NCBI RefSeq assembly: GCF_018294505.1
Contig: NC_057800.1
Span: 479,756,530 to 479,820,529 of the forward strand
DNA from: Triticum aestivum
Lineage: Eukaryota; Streptophyta; Magnoliopsida; Poales; Poaceae
DNA length: 64,000 nt
Direction: 5' to 3'
This document shows positions 31,589-41,586 of the stretch, in pieces; position 1 is the first letter of the stretch, and each line of letters starts with the position of its first letter. The translations under genes were made by a program, and so were the position numbers. Under the pieces are notes generated by a model that did no database searches, had not been told where the DNA came from, and saw only the letters and a list, made by a program, of their open reading frames with translations.

Positions 31589-32644
31589 TCATCTTAGCCT
31601 GGAACTGCCGAGGGTTGGGGTTGGACTCGGCAGTGGGTGAACTACGGGACCTGATTAGGTCATACAGCCCAGCGGTGGTGTTCTTATCAGAAACAAAGAA
31701 AAGAGTGGGAGCGATGGCGAGGTTAAAATGGAGTCTGGGTTTCAACAATGGAGTTGTGGTGGACTGCAAAGGGAAGAGGGGTGGCCTTGCACTCTGGTGG
31801 AGGGATCATGTAGAGATTACGGTTCGGTCGTGGTGCTAGTACTACATGGACGCACACATAGTGGATGGAGGTATCCCCTTCGGATTAACTAGAATCTAAG
31901 GGGAGCCTTGCATTGACAAAAGAACAAAAACCTGGGAGGTTCTACGCTACCTTAGGAAGCAAGACAATCTACCATGGCTATGCGCCGGTGATTTTAATGA
32001 GGTCCTTCGACAACATGAGCAGCAAGGTGGCAACCCGAGAAGTCTGAACCAGATAGCACAATTCGAGGATTGCTTGTCTGACTGCGGACTTGCTGACCTC
32101 GTCTTCTTTGGATATCCGTACATGTGGGATAACATGCGAGATGCAGACGAGAACATCCAGGTGCGACTGGACCGAGCAACCTGCAATACAGATTTCGCGC
32201 AGCGTTTCCCGGGGATCAAGGTCCAGCACGTTATGACGGAAGAGTCAGATCAGCAGGAATTAATCATTAAAGCGTCAACGACACTGGTCGAGGCGCATGC
32301 AAAATGACAGCGACCGTTTATGTATGAGGCTGTGTGGGCCAGACACGAGGAGTACGAGGAGATGGTTGCCGCTGCATGGGGCACGGCCCATGCAACCAAT
32401 CGGGAGGAAGGGGAGCTGGAGGCGGCATGCAAGGTGCTGAAAGAGACGACGCGGGTCATGCAGGGGTGGAGCCGAACGGTTTTTGGCTCCATTAGAAAGC
32501 AAATTGCTCATCCGAAGGGACAGCTAGTGGCGGCAAAAGAGAGGGCGGCGCGGTCGGGGTACAGGCAGGAAGTGAAGGCGATTGTAGACCAATTACATGA
32601 GCTATATGAGCGCGAAGGCGCAGTACGAGAATTCTTGACGGGGA
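31585..32644 (+). pseudogene. LINE ORF2: AP endonuclease domain and linker (broken)
   Basis: The ATG at 31585 opens an apurinic-type endonuclease domain: MIILAWNCRGLGLDSAVGEL, then FLSETKK, then GKRGGLALWW. Stops occur near 31835, 31900 and 32305. The GDFNE motif (in LCAGDFNEVL near 31985) and a DRATCN region near 32170 are present in the same or neighbouring frames. The frame then runs through a helical linker toward the reverse transcriptase, where sequence is missing at about 32636-32645. Confidence 0.88.
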
Positions 32645-33609
32645 AAGCACCTCCGAACGGTTTTAATGACACAGTTATAGTGATGATTCCAAAAGTAAAC
32701 TCACCGGAGTTGCTTACGCAGTTTCGTCCTATCAGTCTATGTAATGTGCTATATAAGATCGCGATGAAGGCACTGGCCAACCGCCTCAAAGTGGTCCTAC
32801 CTTTCTTGATTTCTGAGGAGCTGAGTGCTTTCGTTCCCGGGAGGCTAATAACGGATAATGTACTGGTTGCATATGAGTGTGCACATGCGATTAGGAAGAG
32901 GAAACGGAAGAAACCAGTGTGTGCAGTCAAGCTGGACATGATGAAGGCATATGACAGGGTGGAGTGGGAGTTTCTTGAGAAAATGTTGCTGAAATTTGGT
33001 TTCTCTGGTCACTGGACCGAGATGGTAATGAGATGTGTGAGATCAGCAACGTTCTCAGTTAAATTGAATGGTGGACTCTCTCGGCGCTTTCACCCATCCA
33101 GGGGCCTCAGACAGGGAGATCCCCTCTCCCCATATCTATTTCTGTTCTGCATTGAAGGTTTTTCGGCCTTGCTCAAGAAAGCGCAGGAGGAGAGGAAGAT
33201 CAAGGGGCTGTCCTTTGGAAGAAAAGGGCCAATAGTGACACATCTTCTATTTGCGGATGACAGCGTAGTTTTTGTTGAAGGCTCTCGGGAAAATTTTGAG
33301 TCACTACATGCTATTCTGCAGGAGTATGAGCTTGCATCAGGGCAAAAAGTTAACCTACATAAATCTGCGATTTTCATTGGGAAGGGTAGACCGGAAAGCA
33401 CTAAGGATGAACTTAAGCAAACACTGGACATTGCAGAAGAGGCTCTAAGCGAGAGATACTTGGGGCTCCTTACAGTGGTGGGGAGATCAAAGGATGGGAC
33501 TTTCAATTTCAAGTTTGTCAAGGAGAGTGCAAGAGGGAAAGTATCAGGATGGAAAGGACAAGGATTATCAAAGACTGTGAGGGAGGTGCTAGTAAAGTCC
33601 GGCCTCTAA
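32320..33609 (+). pseudogene. LINE ORF2: reverse transcriptase with internal deletion
   Basis: An open stretch of 429 residues joins the linker straight to [73 protein letters not shown] (motif A), [15 protein letters not shown] and [11 protein letters not shown] (catalytic FADD near 33258). The usual fingers-region sequence between linker and the GFNDT block, about 190 residues in related LINEs, is absent, yet the frame is kept across the joint. A stop at 33607-33609 ends the frame before the thumb. The catalytic aspartates are intact, but the protein would lack part of its fingers. Confidence 0.9.
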
Positions 33610-33627
33610 TCAACACCTACTTTTGCC

Positions 33628-34479
33628 ATGAGTTGCTTCCAACTCACAAAGAAAATGTGCGGGAACCTGTCGTCGATCTCTTCTAACTTCTGGTCGGGCG
33701 AAGCAAATGGTCAGAAGAAGGTGCACTGGATTGCTTGGGATAAGATGTGTACGAGAAAACATGAAGGGGGACTCGGGTTTCGTGACCCCGAGGCTTTTAA
33801 TCAAGCAATGCTTGCTAGGCAGGCGTGGCGACTGATGCAGGTTCCAACCTCTCTGTGTGTCAGGCTCCTTAAAGCGCGGTATTATCCTGAGAACTCTATC
33901 CTAAATGCAACATGTCCGGGGGGCTGTTCGTACACATACAGAGGCATTCTGCATGGAAGAGACCTGCTGCTAGATGGACTTATATGGAGAATTGGAGATG
34001 GGACGAAGATCAAGGTGCATCACGATAATTGGATCCCCGGGAAGGGTAGCTTAAAGCCATTGGGCCAGAGCTATATCCCTAGAATCACAAGAGTTTGTGA
34101 TCTGCTAGAGGCTGATGGAGTGTCGTGGAATCAGGAGTTGGTACAGACCATGTTTTCCCCCGACGAGGCGAAGGAAATCATACAAATCCTAATTGGTGGA
34201 CCGGAGATGGAAGATTACCAAGCCTGGAACTACACCAAGAACGGGATCTTTTCCGTTAGGTCGGCCTACCATCTGCGGATGAGTCAGAAGCGGCTGCGAT
34301 CGGGTCGGCCGGAGTCTTCCTGTTCCGTAGCTGACCACACATCTTGGATGAGTCTTTGGGACACAGTAGCACCGGGGAAGGTCAAAACACATATGTGGCG
34401 GTTGATTAGGAATGGCCTAGCAGTGGGACAGGAGCTTAAGAGAAGGAAAATTAAGACATGTTCTTTGTATCGCATGTGA
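33628..34479 (+). pseudogene. LINE ORF2: zf-RVT zinc-binding region
   Basis: The frame continues with NFWSGEANGQKKVHWIAWDK, HEGGLGFRDPEAFNQAMLAR, WRIGDGTKIKVHHDNWIPG and FSVRSAYHL, then WDTVAPGKVKTHMWRLIRNG, the zf-RVT domain of plant LINEs. It is shifted out of frame at about 34470, just before the CEHEESNYHRFWGC part of the zinc-binding end. Confidence 0.9.
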
Positions 34480-35325
34480 GCATGAGGAATCAAATTACCA
34501 CAGGTTTTGGGGCTGCTATCACTCCGTAATGTTTTGGAAGATAATGCACTTGAAGTTGGGAGTGCCGGTGGCGATCCCGCCGGAGTCAGTTCACTATCAG
34601 AATGCGTTGTCGAGATGGCTGATGTCGTGGTTCGCGGAGGCATCGGATGACGAGCGCGCCGTCATGGTTCAAGGAGTCTACGCACTCTGGCTGGCAAGAA
34701 ATAATGTGCGTGACGGACAGAGAATTGAGCAAGCGGAGGCGATCGCGAAACGAGTCTTCTGTCTGATGGGAGAATGGCAGGCGATACATGGGCGCAAAAG
34801 CAAGCAGAATAAACCAACAGTGGGTGAGAAGTGGCAACCACCCGCGGAGGGATGGGTGAAGGCCAATGTTGACGGTGCAACGACGAAGAACAGTGAGAAT
34901 GGAGGTGCAGGTATGATTTTCAGGAACCAAGATGGTGCATACCTCGGTGGCGCCTGCCATTTCCTTCCTCGATGCAACGACCCGGCTAGAGTGGAATTGC
35001 AGGCGTGTCGGAGAGCAGTTCTTCTGGCTGAAGAGCTCAATATCCCCAGATTACATATCGAGATGGACTGCCAAGACATAGTAGGCAAGCTTAGGAGCAA
35101 GGAGAAGGATCTCTCTATGCTGGGACTGATCGTCGTGGAGGTAAAGAGCAAGCTGGCGTCGCGGGAGGAATGGAAGATCGCCTGGGTCTGACGAGATGCA
35201 AATCATGCGGCTCACCTACTTGCTAGGCATGCGGTGGCAAATAACTTATGTGAGGTGTGGCAGCATATGCCCCTAGATTTTATCTTACATGTAGTTTCGG
35301 ACAAAATCCCTACTGGGGAAGGTTG
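34480..35325 (+). pseudogene. LINE ORF2: RNase H domain (RVT_3)
   Basis: After the shift the frame reads CEHEE and FWGC, then an RNase H-like domain: VKANVDGATTKNSENGGAGM near 34860, VELQACRRAVLLAEEL near 34995, LHIEMDCQDIVGKL near 35055. A stop lies at 35189-35191 and the last piece, DANHAAHLLARHA, follows in the same frame. Plant L1-type elements often carry this domain, so it is typical. Confidence 0.88.
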
Positions 35326-35358
35326 ATTTAATAAAGAAACTTTAAAGCTAAAAAAAAA

Positions 35359-35373
35359 ACCAAAGTCCTCTGA
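35359..35373 (+). repeat. LINE target-site duplication, right copy
   Basis: ACCAAAGTCCTCTGA follows the run of A at the LINE end; compare the left copy at 29811-29825. Confidence 0.9.
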
Positions 35374-35440
35374 CAGGTTGGGATCGGCTCCCTACCTAAC
35401 TAGGTAGAAAAACAAGCACATTGTTAAAAGGACCGGTCTA

Positions 35441-36530
35441 GCGAGCGGCCGGCTGCTTGCTACACTTTGCGAGCGGCCGGCTTAAAATTGCAAGTTTTGG
35501 TCCCTAATAATCTATAAATAGTAATTACCTAGTGTGTCTTTTTTGTCAGTTAGTGGATGTTTTCGTTAGCATTAAATGCATACAGTAAATGCGTACAGAC
35601 TAGTCTGTGAAACACATTTATTTTCGCCTCTTAAATCTTTAAAAAGTCATATCTTTTAAACCACACGTTGGAATTCAGATCCGTTTTCACCTTTGGATTC
35701 ATCGTGACGAAATCTTCGAAACTAGATCCCGCATGGGTATGTTTTGATGAATTTTTTTATGCCAACTTTGGTGCTATATGGTGCAACTAAAGTACTGCAT
35801 TATGCAACTAGAATACATTGCCGCGCCAACTGAGTATATGTGTGTGTAACTAGTCCTGCCAACTAAATATCAATGGTTGTGCAACTAGTGTCCTGCCAAC
35901 TAAACATTAATGTGTGTGCAACTGAACTATATTACAAACCAATTAAGCATATGTGTGTGCAACTAGTATTCCTGCTAACTAAACATCAATGTGTGTGCGA
36001 CTAGACTACGTTACAAGCCAACTAAACATCAATGTGTGTGCAACTAGACTACATTACAAGCTATGACAATTCATATGCGACTATGCGGACCAGATTGTGC
36101 AACTCTGTGGCCATGCATGTACCAACTAGGACTACTATGTGTGCAACTACAACTACTGTGGATGCAGCTCCAAAAAAATGGGTTTGAAAAAAATTGCATC
36201 ATGCAGTACTAAACTTGCACAAAGCAGTACTAAAGTTGCACAATATAGCGTCAAAGTTGGCATCAAAAAAAAAATCGTCGAAACATACTCATGGGGGATC
36301 TAGTTTCAAAGATCTCGTCGCGAAGAATTCAACAGTGAAGACGGATCTGAATTCCGGCGCACGGTTTGAAAGATATGGCTTTTTAAAAATTCGAAAAACC
36401 AAAATAATTATACGTGAAGTTGTTTCTTTAAAATTAGACTAACCAGTGTGAACACATTAAATACTAATAACGACATGCACTAACAGACAAAAATACAACT
36501 CATGCATGGTAAAAAAGCTCGGCCGCTCGT
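35441..36530. mobile_element. Large Mutator-like foldback element
   Basis: Ends hold GCGAGCGGCCGGCT (left, twice: 35441 and 35469) and AGCTCGGCCGCTCGT (right), which are inverted copies. Behind them, inverted arms of roughly 250-350 bases pair with mismatches: the left stretch around 35640-35800 (ATATCTTTTAAACCACACG, GGAATTCAGATCCGTTTTC, AAACTAGATCCCGCATG) matches the complement of 36240-36380. The centre (35800-36130) has repeated GTGTGCAACTAG units. No coding sequence or target-site duplication was identified; Mutator-like is an inference from the long arms and GC-rich ends. Confidence 0.7.
35830..36060 (+). repeat. Imperfect tandem repeats in the foldback centre
   Basis: Four or five units of about 45 bases share AACATCAATGTGTGTGCAACTAG, differing by small changes. 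They lie between the two arms of the foldback. Confidence 0.7.
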
Positions 36531-36579
36531 TCTCTCCCGTTAGCGCGTGGTCACTTTTGAGATTTTGGGTTGTTAAAAA

Positions 36580-37183
36580 TCACTGCATCCAAGACGGGGC
36601 AACATCTGAGGCCCAATTCTGCAGAGCGAATACTATGCATGGAACTCCGTCCGTTTGCTTGGGTCCACCCGTTGTCACCTTGCACCGCATCCACGTTGGT
36701 CTGGCCGAGCCGTCATCGCTCCGGAGCAGCCTCAGATCGACATGGAGCTCCACCGAGCCAGCACGCCGCTCCACCGCCATCTGGTCTCTGAGCAAGGCAG
36801 GCAACTGGACACCGTCGTCGGCCCATGCCACGACTCACGCCCCGTGTATCCATCGCGCCCATGCAGAAGCGCGGCGTGCGGCCCCACGCGACGGTGAGGC
36901 CGGAGTAGAGCACAACCGCCTCGCCTTGGCGGTAGCACCTGTCGGCGGGGCGCCGGTTGACGGCGTGCAGGGTAATGTTGAAGGCGGTACCGGTAGTGGA
37001 GACGGGATCGGCTGGAACCGCCGCGCGGGGCGCCTCGGGACTCCTGGCCTCGGTGACCTGAACGGAGAATTTGGGAGGCAGGCCGTTCAGGCGGAAAACC
37101 ACGCAACCGAGGGGTATCCAGAGGACAACAACCGCTGCCCTGTTTAGATCCACGCGAAGGGAATAAAGATTACGAACCTTCAT
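36580..37183 (-). pseudogene. LEA_2/NHL-like gene, frameshifted
   Basis: The ATG at 37181-37183 starts a relative of the gene at 18280-18999: a hydrophobic segment at residues 14-31 (RAAVVVLWIPLGCVVF), GLPPKFSV, then AFNITLHAVNRRPADRCY and VVLYSGLTVAWGRTPRFC. Near 36830 the frame shifts by one base; the rest of the domain continues in the neighbouring frame as AWADDGVQLPALLRDQ, VELHVDLRLLR, WMRCKVTTGG and VPCIVFALQNW up to a stop at about 36580. The N-terminal cytosolic part is much shorter than in the other two copies. The foldback ends about 50 bases beyond the 3' end. A single sequencing error could also explain the shift. Confidence 0.72.
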
Positions 37184-37342
37184 GGCGCACTTCTACTTTT
37201 TCATGAGCAGCCTGTTTATGAATTTGTAGGCTCACCTGGTCCATCTCTCCACGTGTTTTCTGTTTAAAAGAAAAGAAATATATCTCTTGCGTTATTTGTG
37301 GCAGGGGTTGTGCTCGATCGGTAGTTCGGTACTAGTTCTCCT

Positions 37343-37348
37343 TATATA
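37343..37348 (+). promoter_or_regulatory. TATA box of the LEA_2-like gene on the plus strand
   Basis: CTTATATACA lies 107 bases before the ATG at 37455, in the 271-base gap shared with the divergent gene at 36580-37183. Confidence 0.45.
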
Positions 37349-37454
37349 CAGGAAAGTTTTTCGTTGAGTTACCGGCCAATATTCTGGTGATCGGATTTTG
37401 CTACGGCTTACGGCGGTGGTTCTTGTCAATAGCTCAAGGCCTGGGACAAAATTC

Positions 37455-38063
37455 ATGGTTGCCATAAGCGTCGACGCTCCGGAACCGATTGACGTGGACC
37501 TGGACCCCTGGGGTGCAGTCGAGCTAAGAGCCCGCAATGCGCTCACTTGTGTATTCATCGCAGCCGGGTTAGTGGTTATGATCGTTTCCATCCTGTCCTC
37601 ACCCACGACGGAAGATGCCGTGTTCTCCATGGAGCTGGCCGCCTTCACGGGGCTTAACGCGACGGTTGGCCCCACGGTTTCTCCGGCATTCACGCTCATC
37701 GTGCGCGTCGAGAACCCCTCCGCCCTTCACCCGTGGTGCTCCAACGGCGGGGAGGTGCTGGTCTCCTACTCAGGCGTTGCCCTCGCATGGGGCCATTTGC
37801 CGGCCTTCTGCGTGCGGAGGAACGCGGCGGCGGAGTTGACGGTGCTGCCGTGGGGGTGGGAAGTTGGTCTGTCCGAGGATTTGCGCCGACGTCTCGTGTC
37901 GGAATGGAACATGGTCGCAGCACGGATTCTGGTAGAGATGAGGATGCTCAATCCTGATTGCTGGATGCGCACAGAGGTATGCCGTGTTAAATCCTTGCAT
38001 CGGTTCGAGTTCGAACTTAAGGTTAGAGATGACGATCAGGGCTATAGAACTTGTAATTCCTAG
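37455..38063 (+). CDS. LEA_2/NDR1-HIN1-like membrane-anchored protein
   Basis: The first ATG (37455-37457) gives 202 residues with no interruption. The order is a short acidic N-terminus (VDAPEPIDVDLDPWG), a hydrophobic helix at about 30-48 (ALTCVFIAAGLVVMIVSIL), then AVFSMELAAF and the LEA_2-like domain with AFTLIVRVENPSALHPWC, GEVLVSYSGVALAWGHLPAF and LRRRLVSEW. It shares strand order and the SYSG-VALAWG-PAFC pattern with the genes at 18280 and 36580 but is clearly diverged. An upstream open TTG codon would extend it by 19 residues, but the ATG is preferred. The last part (KSLHRFEFELKVRDDDQG) differs from the relatives. Its role as a stress- or defence-related membrane protein is inferred from the family. 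Confidence 0.7.
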   Translation: MVAISVDAPEPIDVDLDPWGAVELRARNALTCVFIAAGLVVMIVSILSSPTTEDAVFSMELAAFTGLNATVGPTVSPAFTLIVRVENPSALHPWCSNGGEVLVSYSGVALAWGHLPAFCVRRNAAAELTVLPWGWEVGLSEDLRRRLVSEWNMVAARILVEMRMLNPDCWMRTEVCRVKSLHRFEFELKVRDDDQGYRTCNS

Positions 38064-38498
38064 ATTGTAATATCTATATATATATATATAGGAAGCCGAT
38101 TAGGAGCACTCGGCAATGACGCACTTGAAAATCACTGCCGGTCGTCCTCCGGCTCGGGATGCGCGTCACTTTTGCAGAAATGAATTTTTACCTGTGAATA
38201 CAGAACCAACTAGTATAGCTTAGCCGTGCGTACATGTCCTGCTTCATTTAATATGGTTGGGCCGGGTAAATTCGCCAGCTAAAGTCAACATTCATTGATC
38301 TACATTGACTGGGCCAGAGACTTTAGCACGTCGCCTTCATGGCCAATTTTGAAAACAGTGTATGTAGGTACAAGTGGTACGTTGGAGATTGTTTGTTACC
38401 GTGGTAGAAATTGCGTTTATGGATCTCTGCCAATAAATTCAGAAAATATTTTGCCATACATGATGGCAAGTAAAGAAAACATGGATGTACGGTATTGA
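38064..38498. other. Downstream region with a (TA)n run
   Basis: A (TA)n microsatellite lies at about 38076-38090, followed by about 400 bases without a recognisable gene or repeat. The first part is the likely 3' region of the LEA_2-like gene. Confidence 0.45.
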
Positions 38499-38673
38499 AT
38501 AGCGCGTGTACATTCAGAGATAAAAAATTGTTCTACATAATGAAGAATCAAGACGACAAGAATTTCATAAGACAACAATTATGTCCGGCGGAATGGCGCG
38601 TGTACAGTCGGAGATAAGAATTTGTTATACATAGTGAAGAATCGAGACGACAAGAATTTCATATGACAATGAT
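38499..38673. repeat. Tandem duplication, 93-bp period
   Basis: Two copies of about 82 aligned bases (38499-38580 and 38592-38673) share GCGCGTGTACA, GAAGAATC, and AGACGACAAGAATTTCATA, differing at roughly one base in ten. No coding sense is seen. Confidence 0.8.
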
Positions 38674-38948
38674 TAGGATTAAAACCGAAGGTAGGCGTTA
38701 CAAGTTCACAAGCACTAAGCAGCTACATCAGGTGCTTTGTGAGAAGAACAAATTACATAATGGTTGGAAATACTAGTCCGGCCTAGGCGGACAGATGGAT
38801 TACTGATTTCTAAAAACATATCAGCATACTGTAAAAACATCGGGTCTCCATGCCAGATCGGCAGAACAATAAACAAGTATTGATTGTGCTAACAGTTGCA
38901 CATTAGGGGAAGAGGTCGCAGCAGTGTAATCTTAGCAAAAGACGTGGT
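38674..38948. other. Spacer 3' of the GRF-finger gene
   Basis: No gene or repeat is seen. It is likely the 3' flank of the broken gene at 38949-39362. Confidence 0.35.
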
Positions 38949-39362
38949 TCAGGCAACCTTGCAGCATACGAACAGCACGGCGAGAAGATTCAGTGCCGGA
39001 AGGGCGATGATGATGCGGTGGAACTTCCTGTCTTGACGAGAAGGGATTGTGAACTCCCTGGGCCATTTGGCGCGAATGACGTTCATGTAGTTCTCCTCCC
39101 ATTTCCAGAAGTTGCACTCGCGAGACTAGAACAGAAAAATGAAACTTGAAATTGATAGCAAGAAACACAACAAATGTAAACAGGTTAGCAAAGATGCCTG
39201 GTACGTGCCCACTCGTGCTAGCACTTGTAGAAGTGCTTGCTTGGATTGGTGTTTGTGCAGGATACCCAACACTGAACCATGCCATTGTTGCAGAATGGGC
39301 AAACCGAGTGGCAGGGGTGGCTGCTCCTCTAGTGCGACAATGGGAGCGCTGGAGCTTGACAT
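38949..39362 (-). pseudogene. GRF-type zinc finger protein with C-terminal membrane segment (broken)
   Basis: The ATG at 39360-39362 begins MSSSSAPIVALEE. One base out of frame, the zinc finger reads CPFCNNGMVQCWVSCTNTN, then PSKHFYKC, a stop, and HEWA. After a likely intron of about 75 bases ending in TTCTGTTCTAG near 39128, a second exon reads ECNFWKWEENYMNVIRAKW and ends with a hydrophobic tail IIIALPALNLLAVLFVCC and a stop at 38949-38951. This is the zf-GRF pattern (C-x2-C, NP...FYKC, C-x-FWKW). Small GRF proteins with a C-terminal membrane segment are common in grasses. The frameshift and stop make this copy non-functional as read. Confidence 0.72.
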
Positions 39363-40043
39363 GGCAATGAGAACCATGTAAGAATGGGACAAAGCGTAAC
39401 TAAGGAAGAGCTGAGCTGAGAATGAAACTCCTTGGGTAAGATATGGTGTGGTGAAGAAGATGGCCTCTTTTAAGCTCAGGAGGTAGGAGAAGGATGACCG
39501 TGGCCATGAATAGCATTGTGCCGTTGGGGAGGAAGAGGATGAGCGTGTGCATTTAAATGTAATGGGGTAGTTGGGAGTTGGTAGTTGTGGCCGGATCCAT
39601 CTTCTTTGGACAGGAATTATCTGCGTCGGGGACAGAACGCGTGCACTGTACTTCTTCTATACACCACAGTGGAAAAGATAATACGATTTTGAAAAGTTGG
39701 CAATACAATGCTTCTACTATAGTGGGTTCGGATCCCAATGTGAATGGATGCGCATGATTTCAGTGGGCGTGGTCGCCGTGTGCTCCTATGCAATTTCGTA
39801 TATATATACCTATATTAAAGCGAGTAAGGATTGGGTTTTCCGCAATTTTTTGAAAATTTTCTACCGCTTCATGAAAATTACTAAATGGGCTAGAGCTAGG
39901 TATTGTGTGTGTTTAAGCCTCATCTAAATGTGACATAATTACGTCACATATAAGATGACATCACAATTGTTTGTGGCCCCTCTGTTGTCCTTTTCTGTTT
40001 GTTTACCTTCTTGCTAGATCATTTTGTTTGTTTAGCTCATTAG
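39363..40043. other. Stretch without a recognisable gene
   Basis: This contains the 5' flank of the GRF-finger gene and AT-rich DNA with a (TA)n run near 39800. Short open frames have no recognised domain. Confidence 0.35.
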
Positions 40044-40690
40044 TGTTAGAATAAATGGGCTTGCCTCATTAACAAATTCTGAAATCTCAGATAGTGGCTC
40101 ATGAATAAAATAACAAGTGGTGGCTTTAAGTTTAGTCTCACTCCAAAAGTTGAGGAAGAGTTGAGCCTCTTTATACAACGGGTTCCCTACACCATGCTTA
40201 GTGAGGTGTGAAGGAGAGAAAGAGAAGACACCACGCGCTCGCCTGGCCGGGTACGTGCGCATGCGCGTGAATGGTCCGCATAATCCGTTCTGTTGCCTTG
40301 CAGGGACGCAACTTCCTTTTGTCGTTTTATTTTTTGGTGTCTTGACAGATAAGTTCGTTGTTTCCTTGTCCATCTTAACGGCCCCGGCCAAAGACACACC
40401 GAAAACACCTAGGGTTTTGCCTCATCTCGCAACTTGTGTCGTCACCATAGTCTACTTCATCTCGGGCGTGCGGGAGAGGAGGTCTTGGGAACCGTCCGTC
40501 CTTGTGATCCTGCACCGGGAGAGGACGAATTAGGTTTTTGGGAAGCGCTTTGTGCCACCTAGTTTGCTAGATTGTTGCATGTTATTCTTTATTCTAGTCA
40601 TGAATTATTTACTAGAATTAATCATGAACTTGGCTAATATTCCATCCAACAATCCAAAAACCTAATTGTAGGCAATTTACTGAGTTAACT
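40044..40690 (+). mobile_element. Copia C 5' LTR and leader (limits uncertain)
   Basis: TGTTAGAATAAATGGGC at 40044 is a plausible LTR start, with a TTTATAC box at about 40170. The gag ATG follows at 40691. I could not place the LTR end because no typical primer binding site was recognised. Confidence 0.45.
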
Positions 40691-41586
40691 ATGGCTGGAT
40701 TCGCTGATGCCCCGAGGTTTACTGGTGTGCACTTTAAGAGGTGGCAAGTGAAGACCATGCTCTGGCTTACTACTCTAAAAGTTTTCCAAGTTGGTGTTGG
40801 TGCTCCAGAGGAAATGTCTAAGGAAGCTGAGAGAAAATTCCAGGAAGCCAATACTATGTTTGTGGGATGCATTCTGAGAGTTCTTGTTGACCGTCCATGT
40901 GATGTGTACATGCACATAGACGATGAAAAGACACTGTGGGATGCAATGAATGCTAAATTCGGAGCAACAGATGCAGGCAGTGAACTGTACATCATGAAGA
41001 GCTTCCCTGATTACAAGATGGTGAATAACCGTTCTGTGGTTGAACAAGCTCATGAGATATAGTGCATTGTGAAGGAACTGGAACTCCTGAAGTGTGTTCT
41101 ACCCGACAAATTCGTGGCTGGGTGCATGATTGCAAAGTGGCATCCTTCATGGAAGAATTTCGCCACAACTCTGAACCATAAGAGACATGAGATATCAGTT
41201 GAAATTTTGATTGCATATCTTGATGTTGAAGAGAAGCTCGGGCTAAAGATACTACTGAGAAATGAGGTGAGGTTCGACCTACCGCCAATATGGTGCAGAG
41301 GTACCCACAGAACAAGAACAAAGGGAAGAACAAGCTTGTTTTCAACAAGCCTACCAAGACTACTACCTTCAAGAAGAAGAAATTTAACAAGGGTGAGGTA
41401 GAGTGCTATGCCTGTGGGAAGCCCGAACACTTCTCCAAGGAATTCCCAGAACATGAAGACCGCAGAGGGAAAACAAGCTCCAAGACTATCAACATGGTGA
41501 CCGCTAGCAATACTGATGGGTATGGTAATTTACCTATTGTTCTGTCAGTATTTCAACCATCTTCATGGTGGATTGATTCAGGTGCT
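40691..41586 (+). pseudogene. Copia C gag and protease start (broken)
   Basis: Gag begins at the ATG 40691-40693 with MAGFADAPRFTGVHFKRWQV, a UBN2-type N-terminus, and continues to a stop at about 41060. It goes on in frame as VKELELLKCVLPDKFVAGCM and SWKNFATTLNHKRHEIS, then shifts near 41290 to a Lys-rich part and the zinc knuckle CYACGKPEHFSKEF (41405-41445), where the last cysteine is replaced by phenylalanine. The protease motif DSGA is at 41575-41586 in WWIDSGANVHV. Confidence 0.85.

Larger units (their letters stand above)
29826..35358 (+). mobile_element. L1-type LINE with both ends and target-site duplications
   Basis: The element carries a short leader, ORF1, ORF2, and a 3' end with AATAAAG followed by a run of A near 35350. 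A 15-base duplication lies on both sides. At 5.5 kb it is slightly short for plant L1-type elements because ORF2 has an internal deletion. It is the only LINE here with both ends present, and its target was the DNA next to the hairpin MITE. Confidence 0.92.

Noticed and set aside
39790..39990. Possible Helitron end (TATATTAAAGCG-like start)
   Set aside because: No CTRR end with a hairpin and no Rep/helicase sequence was seen nearby.
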